47,706 nt of DNA from Bacillota bacterium (GCA_017433375.1 JAFRHG010000026.1:1-47706); one strand, 5' to 3'; shown: positions 23,677 to 32,502, counted from the first letter of the stretch. Notes: generated from the sequence alone by a model not told the origin. Translations and numbers: made by a program.

Positions 23677-24618
23677 ATGAACGCAAAGACAACGAAAGGA
23701 TCTTCGACCAACGGGAAGTGGGCCGGCGTGCTGGCGGTTACCGTCACTTCCGTGTGCTACGGACTTGTGCCGGCGTTCTCTTTTCTTTCCTTCCGCATGG
23801 GCGTGGAAACGGAGACGCTGCTGTTCAACAAGTTTCTGTACGCCTCCGTCATCATCTGGGTCTTTCTGCTGGTCAGGAAGATCAATGTCCGGTTCAGCCG
23901 GCGGGCGGCGCTGGCCATGGTGGTGACCTGCTTTGGATACGTCGCCATGTCGACGACCCTGTATATTTCTTTCGACTATATCTCCGGCTCTCTGGCCACC
24001 ATCGTTTCCTTCACCTTTCCGGCGATGATCGTCGCCATCGAAATGATCACCCGCAAAGAACCGGTCCGGCTGGGGAAGATCGCTGCGGTGATCCTGTCCT
24101 TTGGCGGAATGGTGCTGATCGTCTGGTCGCCGGATATCATGGGAGGCGACCTGGTCGGGATCGCCTTTGCCTTCCTGGCTGCCATCTGCTATGTGATCTA
24201 CATCTTCGGCCTGGACTTCCCCAGCGTGAAAGAGCAGAACAGTTTCGCCGTGGCCGGCTACGTCATGACCTCCGCGGCGGCGGTCAATTTCGTGCGGTGC
24301 CTGCTCAGCGGCAAGCCGATGTTCGCCGTGGAACCGGCACAGATCGGGATGATGCTCCTGCTGTCCGTGGTCTGCGTGTTCCTGGCCATCGTCTGCTATG
24401 CGATCGGCGTGCGGCTCATCGGCCCGGGCAACGCGGCCCTGGTGAATACGATGGAGCCGGTGCTCGCCTGCATCTTCAGCCATTTTCTCGTGGGAGAACT
24501 GCTGACGGGACGCATGCTGATCGGCTCGGCGCTGGTCGTGCTTGCGGTGCTGATCACGAATCTGCCGGAGAAGAGCGGGCGGCCGGCGGAAGGCACCGTT
24601 GCTCGCGGCAGTTCTTGA
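23677..24618 (+). CDS. EamA (drug/metabolite) family transporter
   Basis: A 313-aa membrane protein with ten helices and two EamA repeats. The conserved end of repeat 2 is visible in GPGNAALVNTMEPVLACIFSHFLVGELL. EamA proteins export amino acids such as cysteine or O-acetylserine, or import metabolites. Placed after a C-S lyase and a DsrE-like protein, export of a thiol or amino acid product is plausible but unproven. Start preceded by GAGGGGGG. Confidence 0.85.
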   Translation: MNAKTTKGSSTNGKWAGVLAVTVTSVCYGLVPAFSFLSFRMGVETETLLFNKFLYASVIIWVFLLVRKINVRFSRRAALAMVVTCFGYVAMSTTLYISFDYISGSLATIVSFTFPAMIVAIEMITRKEPVRLGKIAAVILSFGGMVLIVWSPDIMGGDLVGIAFAFLAAICYVIYIFGLDFPSVKEQNSFAVAGYVMTSAAAVNFVRCLLSGKPMFAVEPAQIGMMLLLSVVCVFLAIVCYAIGVRLIGPGNAALVNTMEPVLACIFSHFLVGELLTGRMLIGSALVVLAVLITNLPEKSGRPAEGTVARGSS

Positions 24619-24643
24619 ATTCCCGGCGGTAATGCGGTAAAGT
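24615..24643 (+). promoter_or_regulatory. Promoter of the frlD-gntR-gntR operon
   Basis: TTGAAT (24615-24620), 17 bp, TAAAGT (24638-24643), overlapping the end of the EamA gene. It places frlD in a new transcription unit. Confidence 0.5.
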
Positions 24644-24676
24644 GTACGTATCACAAGAGCAGAGGAGGCGACGCAT

Positions 24677-25528
24677 ATGCGTGTGATCGGAGTCGGAGAC
24701 AATGTCGTCGACAGGTACACCAATCGAAGGATCATGTTCCCCGGAGGCAATGCGGTGAACTTCGCCGTGTACGCGAAGCAGTGCGGGGCGGATTCAGCCT
24801 ATCTGGGACTGATCGCGGATGAGCCGGAGGGAAGGCTAGTCCGGGATTCCCTGGAGAAGATGGGCGTTGACGTGTCCATGTCGCCTCTGCGGGAGGGCAT
24901 GACCACGGAGCGGTGTGACGTGAAGCTGGAGGACGGCGACCGGGTGTTCATCGGAACGGAGTACGGCGAGGGCACATGGGAGCCGCTGCGCCTCACGGAG
25001 GAACACCTGGCATATCTGGAACAGTTCGACCTGGTCCACTGCGGCTGCTACGCGGAAATGGCGGATCAGATCCGGCGGCTGGCCGGTCTTGCCGGGGTGA
25101 AGACCTTTGACTTTTCGGAGGAGCCGGAGTACCGGACGGAGGAGTATCTGAACAAAGTGTGCCCCTATATCGATATCGCCCTGTTCTCCGGCGCGGAGAC
25201 GGACGAGGAGCAGCGGCAGCAGATCCGTGAAAAGGCAACGGCTCTGGGAACGGAGTTTGTGCTGATCACCGACGGAAGCCGGGGACAGACGCTCTGGGAC
25301 GGAGAGAGGATCTATCCGGGAAAGGTGAAGCGGGTCGATGCCGTGGACACCATGGGCGCCGGGGATTCGTTCTTTACGGCCTTCGTGATCGAGCTGCTGA
25401 GGCAGGGCTACCGCAGGGGCGCGAAACTGACCGCGGACCGGTACGCGGCTGCCTTTGACTACGCGGCCGGGTTCTCGGCGAAAACATGTCTGGAAGAAGG
25501 GGCTTTCGGATTCGGAACAGCTTACTGA
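24677..25528 (+). CDS. frlD: FrlD-like fructosamine (fructoselysine) kinase, PfkB family
   Basis: Predicted to phosphorylate an Amadori compound at C6, as FrlD does with fructoselysine. The 283-aa PfkB/ribokinase-fold protein resembles E. coli FrlD beyond the family motifs: an opening GVGDNVVDRY, PGGNAVNFAVYAKQCG, a DLVHCGCYAEMADQI segment, FDFSEE, and the catalytic anion-hole motif DTMGAGDSF. It is about 20 residues longer than FrlD at the C-terminus. Followed by two GntR regulators and, after a terminator, an FrlB-like deglycase. That set supports the assignment. The exact fructosamine is unknown. Confidence 0.8.
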   Translation: MRVIGVGDNVVDRYTNRRIMFPGGNAVNFAVYAKQCGADSAYLGLIADEPEGRLVRDSLEKMGVDVSMSPLREGMTTERCDVKLEDGDRVFIGTEYGEGTWEPLRLTEEHLAYLEQFDLVHCGCYAEMADQIRRLAGLAGVKTFDFSEEPEYRTEEYLNKVCPYIDIALFSGAETDEEQRQQIREKATALGTEFVLITDGSRGQTLWDGERIYPGKVKRVDAVDTMGAGDSFFTAFVIELLRQGYRRGAKLTADRYAAAFDYAAGFSAKTCLEEGAFGFGTAY

Positions 25529-25589
25529 GTCCGAACAACTTAGTGAGTTCTTACGAAAACTGCGGGGAAACTGTCCGCGGGAAAACGCC

Positions 25590-26303
25590 ATGAAGGTACT
25601 GACGCAGGATGTGATCATAGCCAAGGAGATAGAATGCCGGATCGAGTCGGGCATCTACCCGGAAAGGAGCCGCCTCCCTTCGGAGCGGACCCTCGCCGGT
25701 GAGTTCGGCGTGCAGCGGGGCACCATGCGGCGGGCCCTCAGGATCCTCGAGGACAAGGGGGCGATCCTTTCGCGGCAGCGGTCGGGCCACTATATCGCTC
25801 CGCGCAGGATCGATTTCAATCTGGATGCCTACAACTCCCGGAAGGCCGTCATCGAGCACATGGGCAGGAGCACCTACGTCAAGCTGCTGACCTTTGACCG
25901 CATGTTCATTACGGACAAGCTTTCCCACAAGATGGGACTGCCCGGCGACACCCAGCTGTTCCGGATCATGCGCCTGCGCTACGCCGAAGGGGCGCCTCTG
26001 GCGCTGGAGCGCGCCCACATCCTCTGCGACCTCGCGCCGGACATCACGGAAGAGGACGTGCACAACCGGTCCCTGTACAGCGCCCTGAGGCAGAAGCACG
26101 GCATCCACATCGACCGGGCGGTATCCAGGGTTTCGGCAGTCCATGCCAACGGCCTGGAATCCGAACTCCTCAACCTGCCGGTATCCCGGCCCGCCATGCG
26201 TTACGAAGGGCTGGTCTATGACAGCAGGGACCGGCTGATCGAATACTTCGACGACATCATACGCATCGACAGGGTCCAGTTCATTCGAAAGGATATACTC
26301 TGA
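25590..26303 (+). CDS. GntR/HutC-family regulator (UTRA domain), first of a pair
   Basis: A 237-aa transcription factor. N-terminal winged helix (about 5-72) with IAKEIECRIESGIYPERSRLPSERTLAGEFGVQRGTMRRAL-type sequence, followed by a UTRA effector domain (about 90-235). UTRA domains of this group often bind phosphosugars or sugar amines, fitting control by a fructosamine-phosphate. The start at 25590 fits the domain boundary. Its ribosome binding site is weak. The stop codon overlaps the ATG of the second regulator by one base, giving translational coupling. Confidence 0.85.
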   Translation: MKVLTQDVIIAKEIECRIESGIYPERSRLPSERTLAGEFGVQRGTMRRALRILEDKGAILSRQRSGHYIAPRRIDFNLDAYNSRKAVIEHMGRSTYVKLLTFDRMFITDKLSHKMGLPGDTQLFRIMRLRYAEGAPLALERAHILCDLAPDITEEDVHNRSLYSALRQKHGIHIDRAVSRVSAVHANGLESELLNLPVSRPAMRYEGLVYDSRDRLIEYFDDIIRIDRVQFIRKDIL

Positions 26304-27049
26304 TGGATCGGGATGGAAAAGACCGCGGACAGTCGGATTCCGCGATTCTCCAGGAGAAGATCATCGAGCAGATTCGGGTAGGGGATCTGCTGCCCGGGGA
26401 GAAGCTGCTCAGTGAGCGCGCCATGGCGGAGTTTTACGATGTTTCCCGGGGAGCGGTCCAGTATGCCATGAACCGCCTGGTCGAGCAGGGGTATCTGTAC
26501 CGGCGGCCCGGCTCGGGGACCTTCGTCAAGGAGCGGAACAGATCCGTAATGAATCTGGAATACCAGAACGAAGTGGGGAATTCCGGCGTGACCGCGATGC
26601 TGAAGAATGCCGGCGCCAGGATGTCCAACCGGGTGCTGACCTGCGGGCGGATACAGGAACCGGCCTTTGCCCGCAAGCTTCAGATGCCCGAAGGGAAAGA
26701 AGTCTACGTCCTGCATCGGGTGAGGTTCGCCAATGACGAAGCCTTTGCTGTGGAATATTCCGCCATTCCCTTTGACCTGTTCCCGGACGCGGAGGGGGTC
26801 GACTTCAGCAAGATCTCACTATACGACTATATGGATGCCAGGAAGCACATGCCTGTGGCCTTCAATCAGCGCTTCAAGATCATCGAGGCCAGCGAGCGGG
26901 AAGGGGGGCTTCTGGGACTGCGCAGGAATGAGCCGGTGTTCCACTTCGAGTTCTCCGGTTATGACAGAGACGGACGGGCGGTGGAATACACGGAGAGCTA
27001 CGTCCGCTGCGACAGGACGGAGCTCAGATTCAACACCCGGGTGAGATGA
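26303..27049 (+). CDS. GntR/HutC-family regulator (UTRA domain), second of a pair
   Basis: A 248-aa regulator with the same architecture as its upstream partner but low identity: the winged helix includes GDLLPGEKLLSERAMAEFYDVSRG, followed by YRRPGSGTFV, and a UTRA domain ends in FEFSGYDRDGRAVEYTESYVR. The pair is coupled through a TGATG junction. Two such proteins could form a heteromeric repressor, or sense two ligands. Likely operators lie at 27191-27231 before the deglycase gene. Terminator at 27108-27138. Confidence 0.87.
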   Translation: MDRDGKDRGQSDSAILQEKIIEQIRVGDLLPGEKLLSERAMAEFYDVSRGAVQYAMNRLVEQGYLYRRPGSGTFVKERNRSVMNLEYQNEVGNSGVTAMLKNAGARMSNRVLTCGRIQEPAFARKLQMPEGKEVYVLHRVRFANDEAFAVEYSAIPFDLFPDAEGVDFSKISLYDYMDARKHMPVAFNQRFKIIEASEREGGLLGLRRNEPVFHFEFSGYDRDGRAVEYTESYVRCDRTELRFNTRVR

Positions 27050-27107
27050 CTTTTTTAAAATTGGTATAGTCGGCAGATCCACGTAAATTCAATCACAAAA
27101 GCAACTG

Positions 27108-27138
27108 TAGACCAGATTTTAGCATCTGGTCTATTTAT
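27108..27138 (+). terminator. Terminator after the GntR pair
   Basis: TAGACCAGAT (27108-27117) pairs with ATCTGGTCTA (27124-27133), followed by TTTATTA. Confidence 0.85.
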
Positions 27139-27190
27139 TATCCATAATTGGCTTGCTGACAATTTCTCCAAAGAGTAGGAATCGCCAGAA

Positions 27191-27231
27191 AAAAGGGTTA
27201 CCCTTTTACTGTACCATCCGTTATCGTACAG
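27191..27231. promoter_or_regulatory. Palindromic operator candidates upstream of frlB
   Basis: AAAAGGGT-T-ACCCTTTT (27191-27207) is a perfect 8-bp palindrome. CTGTAC (27209-27214) and GTACAG (27226-27231) form a second dyad. They lie 32-72 bp before the frlB start and are good candidates for the two GntR/UTRA proteins encoded just upstream. Confidence 0.5.
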
Positions 27232-27262
27232 GATAAAACCATTGAGCGAAAGGAACACATCC

Positions 27263-28273
27263 ATGCGGAATTTTGATCTGGAAGAATACAGAAAAGAATC
27301 GGAAGCGGCCTATGCCAGGCGAAAGGATATCGAGGCCATGGCGGATGCCCTGACCAAAAGGGGGTATAGCAATATCGTCGTGATCGGGATCGGCGGGACC
27401 TGGGCGGAATGGCAGCCTGTGGTCCATGTGGCGAAGCACTACACCGACGTGCCCATCTATCTGGAGAACGCGGCGGAGTTCTGCGTCAGGACCGACCGGC
27501 GCTTTCTGACGAAAGAGTCCCTGGTGGTGACCTCATCGGAGTCGGGCAACACGAAGGAAGTGGTGGAAGCCGTGCGCCAGTGCCGGGACATGGGCATTGA
27601 CGTGGCGGTCCTGACCAAGAACGCGGATTCGGAGCTGGGAAAGCTGGGGACCTATGTAGTGCCCGACTGTACCGGCGACTGCGAGCACGCGTACATGATG
27701 GCCTTCATGTTCATGCTTCGGCTGCTCTATAACCGGGGCGAGTTCCCGGCATACGAACGGTTTGCCGATCAGATGGCGAACCTTCCGGACAACCTGATCC
27801 GGATCAGAGAGGAATTCGAACCGAGGGCGGCGGAGATCGCCCGCAGCTACGCGAAGGAACCCTACAATATCTTCGTCGGCTCGGGAACCCTGTGGGGAGA
27901 AACCTATCTGTTCTCCATGTGCATCCTGGAAGAGATGCAGTGGGTGAGGACGAAATCCGTCACGTCAGCGGACTTCTTCCACGGGACCCTGGAACTGGTG
28001 GAAAAGGATGTCCCCGTTTTCCTCTTCAAGGGAGAGGACGAGTACCGCGCCCTGGACGAACGGGTCGAACGCTTCTGCAGCGGACTGACCGACAAGCTGA
28101 CCGTGATCGACACCCGGGACTTCCGCCTGGACGGCATCGATGACGAATTCCGGGTCATCTGTTCACCCATGATCCTGACCTCGATCGTAACCGAGCGCCT
28201 GGCTGCCCACTACGAACTCAATACGGGACACAGCCTGAAATTCCGCAGATACTATCGACAGTTCGATTACTGA
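27263..28273 (+). CDS. frlB: FrlB-like SIS-domain fructosamine-6-phosphate deglycase
   Basis: Predicted to split a fructosamine 6-phosphate into amino acid and glucose 6-phosphate. The 336-aa protein has two SIS (phosphosugar isomerase) domains. The first shows VVIGIGGTWAEWQPVV and the Ser-rich phosphate loop VTSSESGNTKEVVE. The second includes SADFFHGTLELVEKDVP, matching the ExRHGPLE-type region of FrlB/GlmS. The C-terminus RRYYRQFDY resembles the RRYYxxLxxY end of E. coli FrlB. The ATG at 27263 follows AAAGGA by 9 nt. It heads an operon with potABCD (24-nt gap). Confidence 0.8.
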   Translation: MRNFDLEEYRKESEAAYARRKDIEAMADALTKRGYSNIVVIGIGGTWAEWQPVVHVAKHYTDVPIYLENAAEFCVRTDRRFLTKESLVVTSSESGNTKEVVEAVRQCRDMGIDVAVLTKNADSELGKLGTYVVPDCTGDCEHAYMMAFMFMLRLLYNRGEFPAYERFADQMANLPDNLIRIREEFEPRAAEIARSYAKEPYNIFVGSGTLWGETYLFSMCILEEMQWVRTKSVTSADFFHGTLELVEKDVPVFLFKGEDEYRALDERVERFCSGLTDKLTVIDTRDFRLDGIDDEFRVICSPMILTSIVTERLAAHYELNTGHSLKFRRYYRQFDY

Positions 28274-28297
28274 TAAAAGAACAGCGAGGAGAGTGCC

Positions 28298-29383
28298 ATG
28301 ACGGAACCGATCGTAAGACTGCAGAACGTAAACAAGTTCTTTGGAGACAACCACGTCATCAAGAATCTTGACCTGGATATTGAGGAGGGGGAATTCCTGA
28401 CTCTCCTCGGGCCCTCCGGCTGCGGCAAAACGACGATCTTACGGATGATCGCAGGGTTTGAAGATGCCACCAGCGGAGTGATCACCGTGGAAGGGGAGCA
28501 TGTGGAGGACAAGGAAGCCTTCGAGCGGGATGTCAATACGGTCTTCCAGAGCTACGCCCTCTTCCCCCATATGACCGTATACGACAACATCGCCTACGGC
28601 CTGACCGTGAAGAAGGTGCCCAAGCCGGAGATCAAGGAACGGGTCCGTGAAATGCTGGAGCTGGTCCAGCTCATGGGATTCGAGGGAAGAAGACCCGACA
28701 TGATGTCCGGCGGCCAGAAGCAGCGCGTGGCCATAGCCCGGGCGCTGATCAACAATCCCAAGGTACTTCTCCTGGATGAGCCCCTCGGCGCACTGGACCT
28801 GCAGCTGAGAAAACAGATGCAGATCGAGCTGAAGCGGCTTCAGCAGAAACTGAACATAACCTTTGTCTACGTCACCCACGATCAGGAAGAAGCCATGACC
28901 ATGAGCGACCGGATCGCCGTAATGAGGGGCGGCGTCATCGAACACCTGGCCACCCCCAAGGAGATCTACGGAAGACCAAAGACCAGGTTTGTCGCCGGAT
29001 TCATCGGCGAGTCGAACCTGTTTTCCGGAACCGTCGCCTCCGTCGAAGGGGACAGGGCGATCGTGGATACCGATGTGGGCCGGGGAATGATGCCCGCAGA
29101 GGATTTCAAGCCGGGAGATCCGGTCCACCTGTGTGTCCGTCCCGAAGTGATGCAGTACAGCACCCAGCCGGTGGACGGGTTCACCATCAGCGGGCAGGTC
29201 AAGAATATGATCTTCGTCGGTTCCCAATACAGAACCCTGCTGGAGCAGCCGGGACATCCCGATGTCAAGATCAACCGGGTCAAAGTCGACAACAGCTACC
29301 GGGAGGGAGATGTCCTGTATCTCCACTGGGCGCTGGATGATGTGACCGGTATCAGAGCGAAGGAGGATTCCGATGGCGAATGA
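28298..29383 (+). CDS. potA: PotA-type ABC transporter ATP-binding protein
   Basis: The 361-aa ATPase of a polyamine-type (spermidine/putrescine/opine) importer. Walker A GPSGCGKTT, Q-loop VFQSYALFP, signature MSGGQKQRVAIARAL, Walker B LLLDEPLGALD and the switch His in VYVTHDQEEA are present. The C-terminal TOBE regulatory domain covers about 270-345. Start supported by GAGGAG. It overlaps potB by 11 nt. Confidence 0.93.
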   Translation: MTEPIVRLQNVNKFFGDNHVIKNLDLDIEEGEFLTLLGPSGCGKTTILRMIAGFEDATSGVITVEGEHVEDKEAFERDVNTVFQSYALFPHMTVYDNIAYGLTVKKVPKPEIKERVREMLELVQLMGFEGRRPDMMSGGQKQRVAIARALINNPKVLLLDEPLGALDLQLRKQMQIELKRLQQKLNITFVYVTHDQEEAMTMSDRIAVMRGGVIEHLATPKEIYGRPKTRFVAGFIGESNLFSGTVASVEGDRAIVDTDVGRGMMPAEDFKPGDPVHLCVRPEVMQYSTQPVDGFTISGQVKNMIFVGSQYRTLLEQPGHPDVKINRVKVDNSYREGDVLYLHWALDDVTGIRAKEDSDGE

Positions 29384-30272
29384 TCAGAAATACGCACTCG
29401 CCATGAGCGGACGCAAGCCCGGCATCCGGGGAAAACTGCCTGTGCTCAGCACTACAGGCCCGATCTCCATCTGGATGATCATCTTCGTGATGCTTCCGCT
29501 GATCTACGTTCTCGTGATCAGCTTTATGACGAGAAACGTGTACGGCGGCATCGAGCCCGCCTTCACATTCGAAAACTATACCACCATGCTTCAGCCGCTG
29601 TATCTGAAGATCATCCTCAAGTCCTTCAAGCTGGCTTTCATCACGACGGTGATCTGTCTGATCGTCGGATATCCCATGGCCTACTGGATCGCCGGGAAAC
29701 CGCCCAAGACGGCCGCCAAGCTGCTGATGCTGGTCATGATCCCCTACTGGACCAGTTCTCTGGTGCGGCTCTACAGCGTCAATCTGCTGGCTATGCCCAA
29801 CGGATTCCTGAACACGGCGCTGATGAAGCTGGGGATCATCTCTGAACCGCTGGACATCCTGTACAGCGATACGGTAGTGCTCATCGGTCTTCTGGTAGCA
29901 TGCCTGCCCTTTTCCGTACTGCCGCTTTATTCGTCTATTGAAAAGCTGGATAAGTCGCTGCTGGAGGCATCCAAGGATCTGGGCGCCGGACCGGTAACCA
30001 CCTTCCGTCGCGTTACCATTCCCCAGACCAGAGGCGGCATCGTCGGCTGCATCATCCTGGTGTTCATTCCCTCTCTGGGTATGTACTACGTGACCGATGT
30101 GCTGGGCGGAGGCAAAGTCATGCTGATCGGTACGCTGATCAAAAACCAGTTCCTGGTCACCAAGAACTGGCCCTTCGGCGCGTCCATGGCGATCCTGCTG
30201 ATCCTGATCACACTGGCGATCCTGCTGATCTACTCCAAGTTCGGCAAGATGGAAGATCTGGAGGTGGTCTAG
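29373..30272 (+). CDS. potB: PotB-type ABC transporter permease
   Basis: A 299-aa inner-membrane permease with six or seven helices and the EAA loop EASKDLGAGPVTTFRRVTIP, which couples to PotA. The initiator ATG lies inside potA behind GAAGGAGG. potC begins at the base after the stop. Confidence 0.9.
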   Translation: MANDQKYALAMSGRKPGIRGKLPVLSTTGPISIWMIIFVMLPLIYVLVISFMTRNVYGGIEPAFTFENYTTMLQPLYLKIILKSFKLAFITTVICLIVGYPMAYWIAGKPPKTAAKLLMLVMIPYWTSSLVRLYSVNLLAMPNGFLNTALMKLGIISEPLDILYSDTVVLIGLLVACLPFSVLPLYSSIEKLDKSLLEASKDLGAGPVTTFRRVTIPQTRGGIVGCIILVFIPSLGMYYVTDVLGGGKVMLIGTLIKNQFLVTKNWPFGASMAILLILITLAILLIYSKFGKMEDLEVV

Positions 30273-31127
30273 ATGGAAGGAACGGTGACGAAGCAGAGAC
30301 TGAGCAAACGCCTGCGCCGCAAGCGCGCGGGAAGGATCGGCGGCAACGTGTTCGCCATCCTGGTGTACGCCTTCATCTATACGCCCATCGCGGTGATGAT
30401 CATATTCTCCTTTAACGATCAGAACAACAACTATTACTGGAAGGGCTTCACCTGGAGATGGTATGAGAAACTGTTCACCCACTCGGATCTGATGCCCTAT
30501 CTGGTGAACACGCTGATCGTTGCCTTTTTCGCCGTGCTCCTGTCCCTGGTGATCGGCGTGCTGGGCGCGGTCGGGCTGTCCCGGTTTGAATTCAAGCTGA
30601 AAAAAATGGTCAGCAACTCGCTGTACATTCCCATAGTGGTGCCGGAGGTCGTGCTGGGCATCTCCATACTGATGCTCTACGAGACGGCCCATTTCCCCTT
30701 GGGACTGCCGGCGGTCATCCTGGCCCATGTCACCTTCAGCGTGCCCTTCGTCATCATCATCATGCGGGGCAGGCTGTCGGGAATGGATATGTCGGTGGAG
30801 GAGGCATCCCAGGATCTTGGCGCGAACCGGGTGGTCACCTTTTTCAGGATCACCCTTCCCCTGCTGATCCCCGGGATCCTGTCCAGCGCGTTCATGGTGC
30901 TGACGCTGTCCATCGACGATGTCATCATCACCAATTTCGTTTCGGGACCCTATTCCACCACACTGCCGGTGAAGATCCTGTCCATGGTCAAGGTCGGGCT
31001 CAAACCCGAGGTCAATGCCCTCACCACCCTGATGGTGCTGGTGCTGGTGATCGGGATCCTGGTCAATCAGGTCGTTCAGTCCCTTCTGGCGAAGCGGGCT
31101 AAGACAAATACGAAGGTATATTTCTAG
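30273..31127 (+). CDS. potC: PotC-type ABC transporter permease
   Basis: A 284-aa second permease with about six helices and the EAA loop EEASQDLGANRVVTFFRITLP. Relatives import spermidine/putrescine or opine-like amines. The start codon follows the potB stop directly, with GGAGGTGG as the ribosome binding site inside potB. Confidence 0.9.
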   Translation: MEGTVTKQRLSKRLRRKRAGRIGGNVFAILVYAFIYTPIAVMIIFSFNDQNNNYYWKGFTWRWYEKLFTHSDLMPYLVNTLIVAFFAVLLSLVIGVLGAVGLSRFEFKLKKMVSNSLYIPIVVPEVVLGISILMLYETAHFPLGLPAVILAHVTFSVPFVIIIMRGRLSGMDMSVEEASQDLGANRVVTFFRITLPLLIPGILSSAFMVLTLSIDDVIITNFVSGPYSTTLPVKILSMVKVGLKPEVNALTTLMVLVLVIGILVNQVVQSLLAKRAKTNTKVYF

Positions 31128-31135
31128 TCAATCTC

Positions 31136-31158
31136 GCAAAGGCAACGGTTGCCTTTGC
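31136..31158. repeat. Perfect inverted pair of the dispersed motif between potC and potD
   Basis: The exact motif GCAAAGGCAACGG (31136-31148) and an inverted 11-bp core GTTGCCTTTGC (31148-31158) share one central base, giving an 11-bp perfect palindrome. It sits 8 nt after the potC stop and before the potD ribosome binding site. As RNA it can fold with a 7-nt loop and could lower or stabilise parts of the operon mRNA. Confidence 0.8.
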
Positions 31159-31176
31159 AAAACAGGGAGGAAGAAG

Positions 31177-32280
31177 ATGAAACACATGAAAAAATGGATC
31201 ATGGCCGCGGTATGTACGGCGATGATCGCGGGAATCGGCCTGGGGCTGTCCGCATGCGGCGGTTCCGGCGGCGGAGACGAATCCGCGGGAGATGTCAACA
31301 TCTACATGTGGTCGGACTATATTGCCCAGGATGTTGTCGACAAGTTCACCGAGGAGACCGGCATCAATGTCAACTTCTCCTACATGAGCACTTCAGAGGA
31401 AGCCGCAGCCAAGATAACCAGCGGAGGGGGAGACGAGTATGATCTGGTGATGCCCTGTGACGCGGATATGACGAGTCTGATCGACGGCGGATACCTGGAG
31501 GAGATCAATCTGGAGAACGTACCGAACCTGGACAATCTGGGTGACGCGTACAAGAACAGGGTCTTCGATCCGGACAACAAGTACGCCATCCCCTATCTGA
31601 TGAACTACGTTTATGTCGTCTATGACAAGTCCAAGTGCCCCATTGAGATCACGAAGTACGAGGACCTGCTGGATCCTCAGCTGAAGGGACAGATCGCTTC
31701 CGTTACCGGACAGAGAAACCTGTTCCCCATCGCCCTCGTATCGCTGGGCTATGACCCCAACAGCACCGACGACAAAGAGATCGAAGAGGCATATGAGTGG
31801 CTGAAGAAGTACGTTCCCAACGTGGCCGGATTCGATTCGGACAGCGCGGAAACCATGCTGATCAACGGCGCGGCCAGTGTCGGCTTCCTGTTCGACGGAC
31901 AGGCTTCCAAGGCCTTCTCCGAGATGGGCGATGAGAACCTGATGGTCGCCGACCTGAAGGATCCGATCCAGCTGGGTGTGGACGAACTGGTCATCCCCAA
32001 GGGCGCCAAGAACAAAGAGAACGCCGAGAAGTTCCTGAACTTCATTCTGGACGCGGACAACATGGCGCTGAATCTGCAGACCATGATGGAACAGGATGGT
32101 CAGGGCTATGCTTGCCCCAACGAGGCGGCGGTCGCCAAGATGCCGGAAGAGTACACCAAGTCACCGGCACTGAACATCCCCAAGCACATGAAGGAGAACT
32201 ACTTCCTGCAGCTGGATGTCGGCGAGGCAGCCAAGACCTATGACAAGTACTGGACGATGCTGATGTCAGACCAGGAATAG
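31177..32280 (+). CDS. potD: PotD-type substrate-binding lipoprotein
   Basis: A 367-aa extracellular solute-binding protein anchored by lipid: signal peptide with lipobox LSAC (Cys about residue 25), then a Gly/Ser linker and the PotD/SBP_bac_8 fold starting NIYMWSDYIAQDVVDKF. Usual polyamine binders contact the amine with acidic and aromatic residues (the DYDLVMPCDADMTSLIDG region here). The cluster suggests an amine-bearing sugar such as a fructosyl amino acid as ligand, though a polyamine remains possible. Preceded by GGGAGGAAG. Confidence 0.88.
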   Translation: MKHMKKWIMAAVCTAMIAGIGLGLSACGGSGGGDESAGDVNIYMWSDYIAQDVVDKFTEETGINVNFSYMSTSEEAAAKITSGGGDEYDLVMPCDADMTSLIDGGYLEEINLENVPNLDNLGDAYKNRVFDPDNKYAIPYLMNYVYVVYDKSKCPIEITKYEDLLDPQLKGQIASVTGQRNLFPIALVSLGYDPNSTDDKEIEEAYEWLKKYVPNVAGFDSDSAETMLINGAASVGFLFDGQASKAFSEMGDENLMVADLKDPIQLGVDELVIPKGAKNKENAEKFLNFILDADNMALNLQTMMEQDGQGYACPNEAAVAKMPEEYTKSPALNIPKHMKENYFLQLDVGEAAKTYDKYWTMLMSDQE

Positions 32281-32346
32281 GAGCGCGGCAGGCGAAGGCC
32301 GAAGCACGAAGGAAAACATTTCCGCGATTGCTTTTGCGGTGATACG

Positions 32347-32388
32347 CGGCAGGCTGAAGACGGCAGCGTCTCAGCCTGCCGTTTTTTG
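32347..32388 (+). terminator. Terminator after potD
   Basis: CGGCAGGCTGA (32347-32357) pairs with TCAGCCTGCCG (32371-32381), an inner AGAC/GTCT extends the stem, and six T residues follow. Confidence 0.92.
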
Positions 32389-32424
32389 TTGCCGGGAAAG
32401 GACGTGACAATCTGAAATATCCCC

Positions 32425-32453
32425 TTGATTGCTCTTTTGCCGGGTGGGATAAT
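32425..32453 (+). promoter_or_regulatory. Promoter of budA
   Basis: TTGATT (32425-32430), 17 bp, GATAAT (32448-32453). Leader about 43 nt. Confidence 0.65.
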
Positions 32454-32502
32454 AAGTATAGCCATATGCGCATTGATAAACTGACGAAGTGAGGGAAGTA
32501 TT

